The notes under the pieces: generated by a model | Database searches by the model: none | What the model was told of the DNA's origin: nothing | What the model saw: the letters and a program-made list of their open reading frames with translations, nothing else | Shown here: piece after piece, positions 11,371 to 23,642 of the stretch | Layout of the letters: each line of letters begins with the position of its first letter | Position numbering within the stretch: position 1 is the stretch's first letter | Assembly: GCF_015706575.1 (NCBI RefSeq) | Contig: NW_024037055.1 | Location: 14,050,262 to 14,114,261 of the forward strand | Direction: 5' to 3' | DNA length: 64,000 nt | From: Patiria miniata | Taxonomy: Eukaryota; Echinodermata; Asteroidea; Valvatida; Asterinidae | Program-made: the position numbers and the translations under genes

Positions 11371-11983
11371 AGCCAATTTCACGAAAACAGTGCGTAACTT
11401 ACGCCATATGTAGGACTTAGGCAACAAATTTATTGCACAGTTGCACAAAAAAAAATTATGATCGATTTCACGAAATTTGGCGTAGCTGCGCAACGGTTTA
11501 AATAATCTTAACATCTTGGATGAGGATGATAACAGCATTTACGATGGCTGTTTTGTGCATGATTTTGTTATTTCATGAAACAGTTGTGAATCACCTCTGC
11601 CCTCCATTTTGAAAAATGTTTTTCTCCGACTTCTTCAGAATCGTGCGGCAACACTAAAATTTCTGTCACGAGTAGAATAACAATTCTTTTACTTCAAACA
11701 CAAAGCTATGGGTGTCTTGTATCAACCTTGATAAGTTGTGCAAAAACAGGCTCCACGACAATCACAATTTGCTGGTAAAATAGGCCATTTTCAGTTGCAA
11801 CGCCACAACTTACACCACCTAAAATTATTACGCACGTTACGCCATGATTTGTTGCACACTATGAAACTTTTGTGAAATTGTCATAACTTAAATGTTGCGC
11901 ATCGTGAAATGTTGTGCAACTTGCAAAATAAATTGTGGCGCAAATGGACTTACGCCATTGCATAAAGTTTCGTGAAATTGGCT
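11371..11983. mobile_element. TIR element with AGCCAATTTCACGAAA ends
   Basis: The left tip AGCCAATTTCACGAAA is mirrored by TTTCGTGAAATTGGCT at the right. The interior is rich in short variants of ACTTACGCCA and GCGCAAC in both orientations. It appears to be a non-autonomous DNA element. Confidence 0.65.
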
Positions 11984-12127
11984 GTTCACTTGTGAAGCAC
12001 TTGACTAAAGCTCGGAATCAAACACCAATTTCCTTGTGATAACTGTTTATGTTTTCAATTGATGTTTGAGGCAAATGCATGGTGCATTCCAACAGAAATT
12101 GGACAGAAGTAAATAGGGGTTAATTAC

Positions 12128-12313
12128 AGTCGAGTCTCGTTAATACAAACTTGTTCGGACCTAGCAAAATTGTTTGTTATATCAGAATTTTGTATTAAGA
12201 GGAACGTCAGTCCCATTCATTGTGCACATAAATGCACGGTCGGGACCAAGGCCTTATGTTTGTTATAACCAGAATTTTGTATTAACAGAGTTTGTACTAA
12301 CAAGAGTCGACTG
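12128..12313. mobile_element. Short Tigger/pogo-like MITE
   Basis: The ends are CAGTCGAGTCTCGTTAATAC and its near complement ending GAGTCGACTG, each flanked by TA. The CAGT...CTCGTTAAT style of terminus and the TA target are typical of pogo/Tigger elements. It is 186 bp and non-coding. Confidence 0.65.
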
Positions 12314-12793
12314 TAAATAGGGGTTAATAAGAGTTGAAACTGCATTGCGGTATTGCACACTAGTGCCCGGGTTTGAACCAACACTATGTGAAAGAATCTC
12401 TTTTGAGAAGATGTACGGTTCTGAAATGAACCGGTTGGTTGTGAAACTCGGCGTTCCGATCAGTATGCTCTGTATGTCACAAGGAGAAAAAAAGGGTTAA
12501 ATGTTGTTTTTTTGGTAGATTCTAAAAGAGCAAAATCTCTTAGCAATCCTGGTTGTTTGTTGTAATTAGAATTCGCTTGCGAAGTTGAAACCGCTCTTCT
12601 CAACATTACATCATTTGAAACACAAAACAAAGGGCCAAATTTCATGGCTCTGCTTCCTACAGAATTTCGCGCTAACATTCACCATTCTATGCTGACTGCG
12701 CTACCAAAAAAAAATAGTGGGCTAACCCTGTAAGCACAGAATCCTGAGTTTTATGGAATGTACACATGCACATTAGACAAAGTTCCTCTCTAA

Positions 12794-13497
12794 GGCCAAA
12801 AAAAAGTCTCCGGTTTCTGGTATGGAGCTTGCCCCAAAAGTGGTGCGGCGACGCAGGTTTCCCCCCCCCCTTTTTTTTCCTTCAGATGTCGGCTGATATT
12901 GCAGATGACGCTTCAATTCCCTTAAACTTTGCTCTCAAAAATATCCTTCAGGCGAGGGTGGATCTTGAGGTGACCTCAGTAAGGCCATAAGGTTTGAGAA
13001 TTCTGCACCCACTTACGATCTCGACCGACGTGAACATTCTTTGGGAAATTTGGATAGTCAAGAGAAAAATCAGAGAAAACGGTAACCTCAGACCATACAG
13101 CGACAGCGACATCGTGCATGTGCTGCCAGGCTGGTCATTAGTCTGCTCCCTTACATATTGCACTACTTAAATAGCGTTTACAGGTTCCAGATACATGACT
13201 ATTGCTCCCTAAGTTTGGCATCCAGACGCACAAATACAAGATTACAATACCGTCTGCAATTGGTGCCCGATTGTGCAAAATATATGGGAGCCCAGAGAGG
13301 CCACATAATGCTCATACTCGATCGTAACCCCATCTAAAAACACGTTAAAATTGTGCAGCAGCAGGATTCCAGTCCAACAAGTGAGTTCGGCAGTTTTGGG
13401 ACATTATCTTACATCAAATTTAAAAAAAATAATTTTGCCGAGGACATGGCTATGGCGATGCGCACACAGACCAGAAACCAGAGACTTTTTGGGGGCC
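12794..13497. mobile_element. PIF/Harbinger-like MITE, copy 1
   Basis: It is flanked by TAA on both sides (12791-12793 and 13498-13500). The ends are GGCC..AAAAAAGTCTCCGGTTTC and its complement CCAGAGACTTTTTGGGGGCC. It shares internal sequence with 35541-35915 and 48109-48479 but is about 330 bp longer. A 3-bp TAA duplication and GG/CC tips fit the PIF/Harbinger superfamily. No transposase is present. Confidence 0.75.
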
Positions 13498-13668
13498 TAA
13501 CCCATGTAATATGCTAATTGAGCACAGGATTTTCTGCTACATTAATTAATTAAGCGGAGAATTTTGTAAGCCATGAAATTGGGCACAGGTTTTAAAAGGG
13601 AAAGAAAGATTGAAAACCACTGAGTTTCTATTTCTTACTCGCACTTTTGCTTCTTTCTTTTTATATAG

Positions 13669-13819
13669 TTGTTCCAAAGCAACATGGATGGGGTGGATAT
13701 CGTGTGCCACCTCCTTCCCAGTCAGATCTGTGTGCGAGCCATCAAGATCATCCCCATCTCCTGGCATCGCTGTGTCGCCATGAGGGTAGAACTACTTGGC
13801 TACAGGGTCCAACACGTGG
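13669..13819 (+). CDS. Exon: C-terminal half of discoidin domain
   Basis: The acceptor TTATATAG ends at 13668 and the donor GTGAGT starts at 13820; phase 0 in, phase 1 out. It encodes the closing strands VRAIKIIPISWHRCVAMRVE followed by LLGY, the standard IRI.P..W....ALR.EL.GC ending of F5/8C with the last cysteine absent. With 9059-9132 and 10947-11204 it completes one discoidin domain of about 160 residues. Confidence 0.92.
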
Positions 13820-14459
13820 GTGAGTTGGACTTTAACCCATGAGACACTTACTCCTTGTGTTGCGCGGAACTGCCAGAGTACTCTATGGTCTTATATACTC
13901 ATCAGTGAATAAATACAGTGTAATACAACGTAGAATTGGTGATGAAGGCTTAAGCTTTGCATGGCAAAGGTGATGAGGTTGTAAGGGTGTACGGTTGCAC
14001 CAAGTTTCAAGGATAAATCTCTTCTTTGAAGGAGTTTTGGTTACATTAAGAAACAGTTTAAGAAAGATCTCAGAGCCTCAAAGTATCGTGTCAGCCCTCA
14101 GGAGAAAGATTCTTCTGAAGAAGACAGTAGTTCACTTTTCAGAATTGTCACATCTTCATAGAAAATATATATTGACGTTACACCGTGTGACTGAAAACTT
14201 GGAGCAGTGTTGTTCGAGCCAGCTAAATTTTAACCTCTCAGATTAATGGATTCTGCTTTTTTTTTTTTTTTTACAAACTATTCTTGTTATTATAATTACT
14301 GCATGTTTGGGGAGGGCAGTTACATGTACAACACTTCCCTTTAAAATTTAAGTTGACAGGTAATCAATTTTAGCTGCATCTAGCCAGTCTAGTTAAACTG
14401 ATTCTTAAGTACATTTTGTAAGTTGTAACTGACGATTCTAACATCAGCCGCATGTGGTA

Positions 14460-14637
14460 CAGTGAAATCTCGACAAATCAAACCTCAACGGAACAGGCTC
14501 AAAATGTGACTTAAACAGAAATTTGAGTAAAGCAGAGTAAAGCAGGGTTGCATATCGTTGTTATACAACTAAAGGGAATGGATTCCTGTTTGACTTAACA
14601 GTTGTTTTGAGTTATCAGAGATATCGATATTTCACTG
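14460..14637. mobile_element. Short pogo-like MITE
   Basis: It is TA-flanked with ends CAGTGAAATCTCGACAAATC and a complementary right end (GATATCGATATTTCACTG). It is 178 bp and non-coding. It lies in the 1.06-kb intron before the giant exon, which also holds a T-run near 14256-14271. Confidence 0.62.
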
Positions 14638-14877
14638 TATATGGTGTCCCAAAAGAATAGTGGATGGGTTTGATGATGTTAATGCTGATCACATCAAATT
14701 ACACCTAATTTAAGCCCCCCAAATGTAAAGTTGTAATACCTTTCCCAACTTCCTTCCATTATTAAAATTATAATTCTGTGCTTTCATTGTGTCAGTTTAA
14801 ATATGACAGATCAAGTTAGCAAAGCAAAATTGTTGCAAATTCATTGAAAATCTGTGATAATACTCTACCCCTTTTAG

Positions 14878-17800
14878 AGCCTGTTGAAGTTCTTCCTGCT
14901 ACACAACCTCTAGTGGAAGACGAGCCTGCAGATGAAGGAGTTGATATGGGTACGGTCCAACCAGCAACCCCCATTGAACAAGAACCCACAGTTAAAGAAG
15001 CAGCACCAGCAGTGACAACTGCAGAAAGTGAACCAGAGATGGAATTGCCAGAAGTCCAAACTACAGTTCTTGTTCCAGTTCTAGGTTCCAAGCTAGCGAC
15101 CCTGAAACCCGTCCAAGCAGATGTGGGAGTATCTGTTGGGAAACCCTCAGCTGCTGTTCCCATTCCAACCTTGGCACCAAAGGCAGCTCCAGTTGAGACT
15201 ACCCTCAAAATGGAAGCAGAGACCGAGATTGAAATGCCAGAAGTCCAAACAACAGTTCTTATTCCAGTGGTGGATACCAAGCCAGCAACCCCAGAGCCCG
15301 TGGAAGCAGATGTTGGAGTAACTGCTGGGAAACCCTCAGCTGATGTTCCCATTCCAACCTTGGCACCAAAGGCAGCTCCAGTTGAGACCACCGTCAAAAT
15401 TGAAGCAGAGACCGAGATGGAAATGCCAGAAGTCCAAACAACAGTTCTTGTTCCAGTGGTGGATACCAAACCAGCAACTCCAGAGCCCGTCGAAGCAGAT
15501 GTTGGAGTAACTGCTGGGAAACCCTCAGCTGATGTTCCCATTCCAACCTTGGCACCAAAGGCAGCTCCAGTTGAGACCACCGTCAAAAATGAAGCAGAGA
15601 CCGAGATGGAAATGCCAGAAGTCCAAACAACAGTTCTTGTTCCAGTGGTGGATACTAAACCAGCAACTCCAGAGCCTGTCGAAGCAGATGTTGGAGTAAC
15701 TGCTGGGAAACCCTCAGCTGATGTTCCCATTCCAACCTTGGCACCAAAGGCAGCTCCAGTTGAGACCACCGTCAAAATTGAAGCAGAGACCGAGATGGAA
15801 ATGCCAGAAGTCCAAACAACAGTTCTTGTTCCAGTGGTGGATACCAAACCAGCAACTCCAGAGCCCGTCGAAGCAGATGTTGGAGTAACTGCTGGGAAAC
15901 CCTCAGCTGATGTTCCCATTCCAACCTTGGCACCAAAGGCAGCTCCTGTTGAGACCACCGTCAAAATTGAAGCAGAGACCGAGATGGAAATGCCAGAAGT
16001 CCAAACAACAGTTCTTGTTCCAGTGGTGGATACCAAACCAGCAACTCCAGAGCCCGTCGAAGCAGATGTTGGAGTAACTGCTGGGAAACCCTCAGCTGAT
16101 GTTCCCATTCCAACCTTGGCACCAAAGGCAGCTCCAGTTGAGACCACTGTCAAAATTGAAGCAGAGACTGAGATGCCAGCAGACCAAACAACTGCAGAAC
16201 TCGCTGAAGTAGTTGCCTCTACTACCCCTGTGGGAAATATTGATGACATTGGGAAACCTGCAGCTGATGAGACACAGAATACACCCCCTGAGATAGGCAA
16301 AGATTTGCCCAAGAACAAGGGAAAGGATAGACCCAAGAACAAGGGAAAGGATAGGCCCACGAACAAGGGCAAGGATAGGCCCAAGAACAAGGGCAAGGAT
16401 AGGCCTAAGAAGAAAGGAAAGAAGGGATCTGATGAAGAGGAACCTTCCGTAGACATAGGTGAACCTGCAGCTGATGAACAGCAAAACAAACCACCCAAAA
16501 GGGGCAAGGATAAGGGCAAGGATAGGCCTAAGAAGAAAGGAAAGAAGGGATCCGATGAAGAGGAACCTTCCGTAGACATAGGGGAACCTGCAGCTGATGA
16601 ACAGCAAAACAAACCACCTAATAGTGGCAAGGATAAGGGCAAGGATAGACCCAAGAACAAGGGAAAGGATCGGCCCAAGAACAAGGGAAAGGATAGACCC
16701 AAGAACAAAGGAAAGGATAGGCCTAAGAAGAAAGGAAAGGAGGGATCCGATGAAGAGGAACCTTCTGCAGACATAAGCGAACCTGCAGCTGATGAACAGC
16801 AAAACAAACCACCCAAAAGGGGCAAGGATAAGGGCAAGGATAGACCCAAGAACAAGGGAAAGGATAGGTCCAAGAAGAAGGGAAAGAAGGGATCTGATGA
16901 AGAGGAACCTTCTGTAGACATAGGTGAACCTGCAGCTGATGAACAGCAAAACAAACCACCCAAAAGGGGCAAGGATAAGGGCAAGGATAGACCCAAGAAC
17001 AAGGGAAAGGGTAAGCCTCAGAAGAAAGGAAAGAAGGGATCCGATGAGGAGGAACCTTCTGCAGACATAGGTGAACCTGCAGCTGATGAACAGCAAAACA
17101 AACCACCCAAAAGGGGCAAGGATAAGGGCAAGGATAAACGTAAAAAGAAAGGAAAGAAGGGATCTGATGAAGAGGAACCTTCAGCAGACGAGGGCAAACC
17201 TGCAGCTGATGAACAGCAAAACAAACCACCCAAAAGGGGCAAGGATAAGGGCAAGAAAAAGCCTAAGAAGAAAGGAAAGAAGGGATCTGATGAAGAGGAA
17301 CCTTCAGCAGACATAGGTGAACCTGCAGCTGATGAACAGCAAAACAAACCACCCAAAAGGGGCAAGGATAAGGGCAAGGATAGGCCTAAGAAGAAAGGAA
17401 AGAAGGGATCTGATGAAGAGGAACCTTCTGTAGACATAGGTGAACCTGCAGCTGATGAACAGCAAAACAAACCACCCAAAGGGGGCAAGGATAAGGGCAA
17501 GGATAGACCGAAGAAGAAAGGAAAGAAGGGATCAGATGAAGAGGAACCTTCCGTAGACATGGGTGAACCTGCAGCTGATGAACAGAAAACCAAACCACCC
17601 AAAAGGGGCAAGGATAAGGGCAAGGATAGGCCTAAGAAGAAAGGAAAGAAGGGATCTGATGAAGAGGAACCTTCAGCAGACATAGGCGAACCTGCAGCTG
17701 ATGAACAGCAAAACAAACCACCCAAAAGGGGCAAGGATAAGGGCAAGGATAAACCTAAGAAGAAAGGAAAGAAGGGATCTGATGAAGAGGAACCTTCAGC

Positions 17801-20800
17801 AGATATAGGCGAACCTGCAGCTGATGAACAGCAAAACAAGCCACCCAAAAGGGGCAAGGATAAGGGCAAGGATAAACCTAAGAAGAAAGGAAAGAAGGGA
17901 TCTGATGAAGAGGAACCTTCAGCAGATATAGGCGAACCTGCAGCCGATGAACAGCAAAACAAACCACCCAAAAGGGGCAAGGATAAGGGCAAGGATAAAC
18001 CTAAGAAGAAAGGAAAGAAAGGAAAGGAGGGATCTGATGAAGAGGAACCTTCAGCAGACATAGGTGAACCTGCAGCTGATGAACAGCAAAACAAATCACC
18101 CAAAAGGGGTAAGGATAAGGGCAAGGATAAACCTAAGAAGAAAGGAAAGAAGGGATCTGATGAAGAGGAACCTTCAGCAGATATAGGCGAACCTGCAGCC
18201 GATGAACAGCAAAACAAACCACCCAAAAGGGGCAAGGATAAGGGCAAGGATAAACCTAAGAAGAAAGGAAAGAAAGGAAAGAAAGGATCTGATGAAGAGG
18301 AACCTTCAGCAGACATAGGCGAACCTGCAGCTGATGAACAGCAAAACAAACCACCCAAAAGGGGCAAGGATAAGGGCAAGGATAAACCTAAGAAGGAAGG
18401 AAAGAATGGATCTGATGAAGAGGAACCTTCAGCAGATATAGGCGAACCTGCAGCCGATGAACAGCAAAACAAACCACCCAAAAGGGGCAAGGATAAGGGC
18501 AAGGATAAACCTAAGAAGAAAGGAAAGAAGGGATCTGATGAAGAGGAACCTTCAGCAGACATAGGCGAACCTGCAGCTGATGAACAGCAAAACAAACCAC
18601 CCAAAAGGGGCAAGGATAAGGGCAAGGATGAACCTAAGAAGAAAGGAAAGAAAGGAAAGAAGGGATCTGATGAAGAGGAACCTTCAGCAGATATAGGCGA
18701 ACCTGCAGCCGATGAACAGCAAAACAAACCACCCAAAAGGGGCAAGGATAAGGGCAAGGATAAACCTAAGAAGAAAGGAAAGAAGGGATCTGATGAAGAG
18801 GAACCTTCAGCAGATATAGGCGAACCTGCAGCCGATGAACAGCAAAACAAACCACCCAAAAGGGGCAAGGATAAGGGCAAGGATAAACCTAAGAAGAAAG
18901 GAAAGAAAGGAAAGAAGGGATCTGATGAAGAGGAACCTTCAGCAGACATAGGCGAACCTGCAGCTGATGAACAGCAAAACAAACCACCCAAAAGGGGCAA
19001 GGATAAGGGCAAGGATAAACCTAAGAAGAAAGGAAAGAAGGGATCTGATGAAGAGGAACCTTTAGCAGATATAGGCGAACCTGCAGCCGATGAACAGCAA
19101 AACAAACCACCCAAAAGGGGCAAGGATAAGGGCAAGGATAAACCTAAGAAGAAAGGAAAGAAGGGATCTGATGAAGAGGAACCTTCAGCAGACATAGGCG
19201 AACCTGCAGCCGATGAACAGCAAAACAAACCACCCAAAAGGGGCAAGGATAAGGGCAAGGATAAACCTAAAAAGAAAGGAAAGAAGGGATCTGATGAAGA
19301 GGAACCTTCAGCAGATATAGGCGAACCTGCAGCCGATGAACAGCAAAACAAACCACCCAAAAGGGGCAAGGATAAGGGCAAGGATAAACCTAAGAAGAAA
19401 GGAAAGAAGGGATCTGATGAAGAGGAACCTTCAGCAGATATAGGCGAACCTGCAGCCGATGAACAGCAAAACAAACCACCCAAAAGGGGCAAGGATAAGG
19501 GCAAGGATAAACCTAAGAAGAAAGGAAAGAAGGGATCTGATGAAGAGGAACCTTCAGCAGACATAGGCGAACCTGCAGCCGATGAACAGCAAAACAAACC
19601 ACCCAAAAGGGGCAAGGATAAGGGCAAGGATAAACCTAAGAAGAAAGGAAAGAAGGGATCTGATGAAGAGGAACCTTCAGCAGATATAGGCGAACCTGCA
19701 GCCGATGAACAGCAAAACAAACCACCCAAAAGGGGCAAGGATAAGGGCAAGGATAAACCTAAGAAGAAAGGAAAGAAAGGAAAGAAGGGATCTGATGAAG
19801 AGGAACCTTCAGCAGACATAGGCGAACCTGCAGCTGATGAACAGCAAAACAAACCACCCAAAAGGGGCAAGGATAAGGGCAAGGATAAACCTAAGAAGAA
19901 AGGAAAGAAGGGATCTGATGAAGAGGAACCTTCAGCAGACATAGGCGAACCTGCAGCCGATGAACAGCAAAACAAACCACCCAAAAGGGGCAAGGATAAG
20001 GGCAAGGATAAACCTAAAAAGAAAGGAAAGAAGGGATCTGATGAAGAGGAACCTTCAGCAGATATAGGCGAACCTGCAGCCGATGAACAGCAAAACAAAC
20101 CACCCAAAAGGGGCAAGGATAAGGGCAAGGATAAACCTAAGAAGAAAGGAAAGAAGGGATCTGATGAAGAGGAACCTTCAGCAGATATAGGCGAACCTGC
20201 AGCCGATGAACAGCAAAACAAACCACCCAAAAGGGGCAAGGATAAGGGCAAGGATAAACCTAAGAAGAAAGGAAAGAAGGGATCTGATGAAGAGGAACCT
20301 TCAGCAGATATAGGCGAACCTGCAGCCGATGAACAGCAAAACAAACCACCCAAAAGGGGCAAGGATAAGGGCAAGGATAAACCTAAGAAGAAAGGAAAGA
20401 AGGGATCTGATGAAGAGGAACCTTCAGCAGACATAGGCGAACCTGCAGCCGATGAACAGCAAAACAAACCACCCAAAAGGGGCAAGGATAAGGGCAAGGA
20501 TAAACCTAAGAAGAAAGGAAAGAAGGGATCTGATGAAGAGGAACCTTCAGCAGATATAGGCGAACCTGCAGCCGATGAACAGCAAAACAAACCACCCAAA
20601 AGGGGCAAGGATAAGGGCAAGGATAAACCTAAGAAGAAAGGAAAGAAAGGAAAGAAGGGATCTGATGAAGAGGAACCTTCAGCAGACATAGGCGAACCTG
20701 CAGCTGATGAACAGCAAAACAAACCACCCAAAAGGGGCAAGGATAAGGGCAAGGATAAACCTAAGAAGAAAGGAAAGAAGGGATCTGATGAAGAGGAACC

Positions 20801-22028
20801 TTCAGCAGATATAGGCGAATCTGCAGCCGATGAACGGCAAAACAAACCACCCAAAAGGGGCAAGGATAAGGGCAAGGATAAACCTAAGAAGAAAGGAGAG
20901 AAAGGAAAGAAGGGATCTGATGAAGAGGAACCTTCAGCAGACATAGGCGAACCTGCAGCTGATGAACAGCAAAACAAACCACCCAAAAGGGGCAAGGATA
21001 AGGGCAAGGAAAAACCTAAGAAGAATGGAAAGAAGGGATCTGATGAAGTGGAACCTTCAGCAGATATAGGCGAACCTGCAGCTGATGAACAGCAAAACAA
21101 ACCACCCAAAAGGGGCAAGGATAAGGGCAAGGATAGGCCTAAGAAGAAAGGGAAGAAGGGATCCGATGAGGAGGAACCTTCCGTAGACATAGGTGAACCT
21201 GCAGCTGATGAACAGCAAAACAAACCACCCAAAAGGGGCAAGGATAAGGGCAAGGATAAACCTAAGAAGAAAGGAAAGAAGGGATCTGATGAGGAGGAAC
21301 CTTCAGCAGATATAGGCGAACCTGCAGCCGATGAACAGCAAAACAAACCACCCAAAAGGGGCAAGGATAAGGGCAAGGATAGGCCTAAGAAGAAAGAGAA
21401 GAAAGGAAAGAAGGGATCTGATGAAGAGGAACCTTCAGCAGACATAGGTGAACCTTCAGCTGATGAACAGCAAAACAAACCACCCAAAAGGGGCAAGGAT
21501 AGGCCTAAGAAGAAAGGAAAGAAGGGATCTGATGAAGAGGAACCTTCAGCAGACAAAGGCAAACCTGCAGCTGATGAACAGCAAAACAAACCACCCAAAA
21601 GGGGCAAGGATAAGGGCAAGGATAAACCTAAGAAGAAAGGAAAGAAGGGATCTGATGAAGAAGAACCTTCTGCAGACAAAGGCAAACCTGCAGCAGATAT
21701 GCCTGGAATTGAGAAGCAAGATATTGGTAAAGACAAGCCTAAGGACCAACAACCCAAGATCTTGGATTCTGTCATTGATACCATCCAGACCTCATCCTTT
21801 AAGCCTGGTTTCAACCCGTCCAGCGGCGATGGTTCGTGGGTGGCGGCCGTTGAGGATGACAAGCAGTTCTTGGACATGACCTTTGATGACCCTGTTGAGG
21901 TCAACGACCTGACCATTGCTCCTGTGGTGACTGATGACGGGGAAGCCTTGGTGACGGCTCTGGAACTGCAGTACCAGCCGGCCGGATCCATGGAATTCAT
22001 CCCAGTCGTCAGGCCTGATGGTAGAAAG
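14878..22028 (+). CDS. Giant exon: repeat-rich disordered region plus first half of a discoidin domain
   Basis: The acceptor CCCCTTTTAG ends at 14877 and the donor GTAGGT starts at 22029. The exon is 7,151 bases (two bases plus 2,383 codons; phase 1 in, phase 0 out), open throughout. It begins with ~50 unique acidic/proline residues, then six 63-residue repeats (15036-16169), a KNKGKDRP-type bridge, 42 units starting GSDEEE (16425-~21700), and ends with the discoidin half 21753-22028 (SFKPGFNPSSGDGSWVAAVE and DDKQFLDMTFDDPVE). The upstream in-frame ATG at 14844 lies in the intron and is not a start. The repeat region is lysine-, acid- and proline-rich with no cysteine, hence disordered. No homolog of the repeat is recognised; function unknown. 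Confidence 0.9.
15036..16169 (+). repeat. Six tandem 189-bp units (63 residues each) inside the giant exon
   Basis: The period of exactly 189 bases is seen, for example, between the AAGTCCAAAC blocks at 15241 and 15430. Each unit carries EMEMPEVQTTVLVPVV, then EPVEADVGVTAGKPSAD and PIPTLAPKAAPVETT. The first unit is the most diverged; units 3-6 are nearly identical at DNA level, pointing to recent homogenisation. The unit is Pro/Val/Thr-rich and could be O-glycosylated, which is inference. Confidence 0.93.
16425..21697 (+). repeat. 42-unit coding minisatellite (mostly 123 bp / 41 residues)
   Basis: Units start with GSDEEE at 16425, 16548, 16743, 16890, 17037 and so on to 21648; I counted 42 starts. 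Most are 123 bases; eight are 132 bases because of an extra GKK or GKE triplet; early units are 147 or 195 because of extra KNKGKDRP; one (21414) is 111. A typical unit has an acidic half (GSDEEEPSADIGEPAADEQQ) and a basic half (NKPPKRGKDKGKDKPKKKGK, plus K). All length changes are multiples of three bases. Confidence 0.95.
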
Positions 22029-22148
22029 GTAGGTGTCATTGTTGAAAAAGATAGTCGAAAGGCACAGTTTAGGCCATTAGAATTAATTTTGAGGTTTGCA
22101 TCACTCATATTATAAAATCATCAGTCGGGAGGGGCATTGATATTTATA

Positions 22149-22940
22149 CAGTAAACTCCGGCTAAACCGGCACTCTCTCGGGACCCGAGAATTTGTGACG
22201 AATTACGCGAATGCCGATATATGCTATAAGTCGTCATTTTGCCGACTTACATGAACGGTCTTTTGCGCACATGATTCATTGTTCTAATTGGCTTTGATTT
22301 ACCCTGGATTATCTCCTTAATGCTAGAGTTGAATCCAGCAAATTAATCCTCGAATTGTATCATCACGTTTGGGGGTATTGAAAGTGGAGACCACGATACA
22401 TATGTACGTGCACAGTAACAAATTAAATGCGTGCGTGGTCCGGTATATACCACACATGCATTGACTGCAGCAGTAGTCATTCAATAAGACGACCCCCAAA
22501 ATGGACAGCGTGCATGCGTACAGCCTAGAGGGGGTAATGGTATTGATATGCTCACGATGCATATACGATGTATGCAGCAAAGATCCTATAGCGCCGCGTA
22601 GTGGTATGCAGTAGGACACCCTTTTTCAACACTGATGCATACAACGATCACAGGCTGTGCGAAACCACTTTTCACTTGACACTTTGCCAACCGCAGTACA
22701 GAAGTCGATGCCAATACGTGATTTGTTGAATGCCGACTTACACAGAGGATTTTGTAATGCTTTTTATGGAAAGGGGACCGAGAGTAACATGACGACTTGA
22801 GCGAAATGGCGACTTGTAAAAGCCAACTTAGAAATAAAAAATTCAATGGAAATGCATTATGGACAATCGGGACTTTAGTCAGACGGCTGACTTGAGCAAT
22901 TTGACGAGTTGTACGATGTCGGTTTAGCCAGAGTTTACTG
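22149..22940. mobile_element. Tigger/pogo-like non-autonomous element, copy A
   Basis: It is TA-flanked, with ends CAGTAAACTCCGGCTAAACC and GGTTTAGCCAGAGTTTACTG. It is 792 bp and matches 27183-27942 along its length. The CAGTAAACTCCGGCTAA terminus resembles pogo/Tigger tips. Short open frames inside are not transposase-like. Confidence 0.82.
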
Positions 22941-23642
22941 TATTTTATATTTTATAAACTTTTCACCTCCATAGTGACTTGAGGGGGCTGAAGTCCGATG
23001 TTTTGGTTCTAAACGTACATGTAGAAGAGGTGACGCAATGTTAACGTGTCTAATTTTGAAGACAGATGGCACTCACTAAATTAAAGTTTAAGTCCATTAG
23101 TACGTCACTACTTGGGAAAGGGAAATGCCGGGCCAACACAGTCCGTATTGCACGGTAACATCATGCATTATGAAAAACAATTGTTAAAACCGCCGTGTGG
23201 ACTGGCCCCATGTTCTGCCGGCGGTCACTGGCACACGGCGACTGTCGTACAGAAAATCCACTTCACTGAATCCCTACAAACAAAAGCCTTAAGACCTCGA
23301 AGAAAAAAATCATGGAAGAAGAAAATACATATATGCAGAAAGAGGGACCAAGGTTTGTTAATTAAACCTTCATTAAAGCTTTTTGATAGTTTCAAACATA
23401 TCCATTTCTGTTTGCGTGAGAGTCTTCGAAAACTGTTTGGGCACGGTTGGACATGCGCCACGCTGGCTCCCGCCCCTTTCATTGTCGTTCTTGCTGTTAT
23501 CTAGCCATGTGTAGCGGTGGGAACCAGTGTCTGCATAATATATGCATGCATGCACGTTCCATTCGAAGAAAAATCTGCTTAATCACGTTGGAAAAACAGA
23601 GTTGCCCGAGGATTTGTAAGAAATTTGTCTGAAAATATACAC

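Noticed and set aside
14844..14877. ATG in frame with the giant exon as a translation start
   Set aside because: It lies upstream of a good acceptor (CCCCTTTTAG) that gives the correct phase from the exon at 13669-13819. There is no signal peptide after this ATG.
14816..17002. A second long minus-strand frame (728 codons)
   Set aside because: Same reason: a shadow of the two tandem arrays, whose periods are multiples of three.
16425..21697. CRISPR-like regular array
   Set aside because: The units are contiguous without unique spacers, are translated in frame, and the genome is eukaryotic.
17018..22108. A minus-strand open frame of almost 1,700 codons across the repeat exon
   Set aside because: It is the mirror of the 123-base coding repeat, which happens to lack stops in that frame. 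It has no splice or start context, and the plus strand has matching splice phases and a discoidin half-domain.
22323..22846. Overlapping minus-strand frames inside the Tigger-like element as a transposase
   Set aside because: They are short, not conserved in frame between the two element copies, and show no transposase motif.
23112..23504. 130-codon plus-strand open frame in an intron
   Set aside because: No domain, no paralogue, and no splice phase that joins it to the gene; it lies in ordinary intron sequence between two MITEs.
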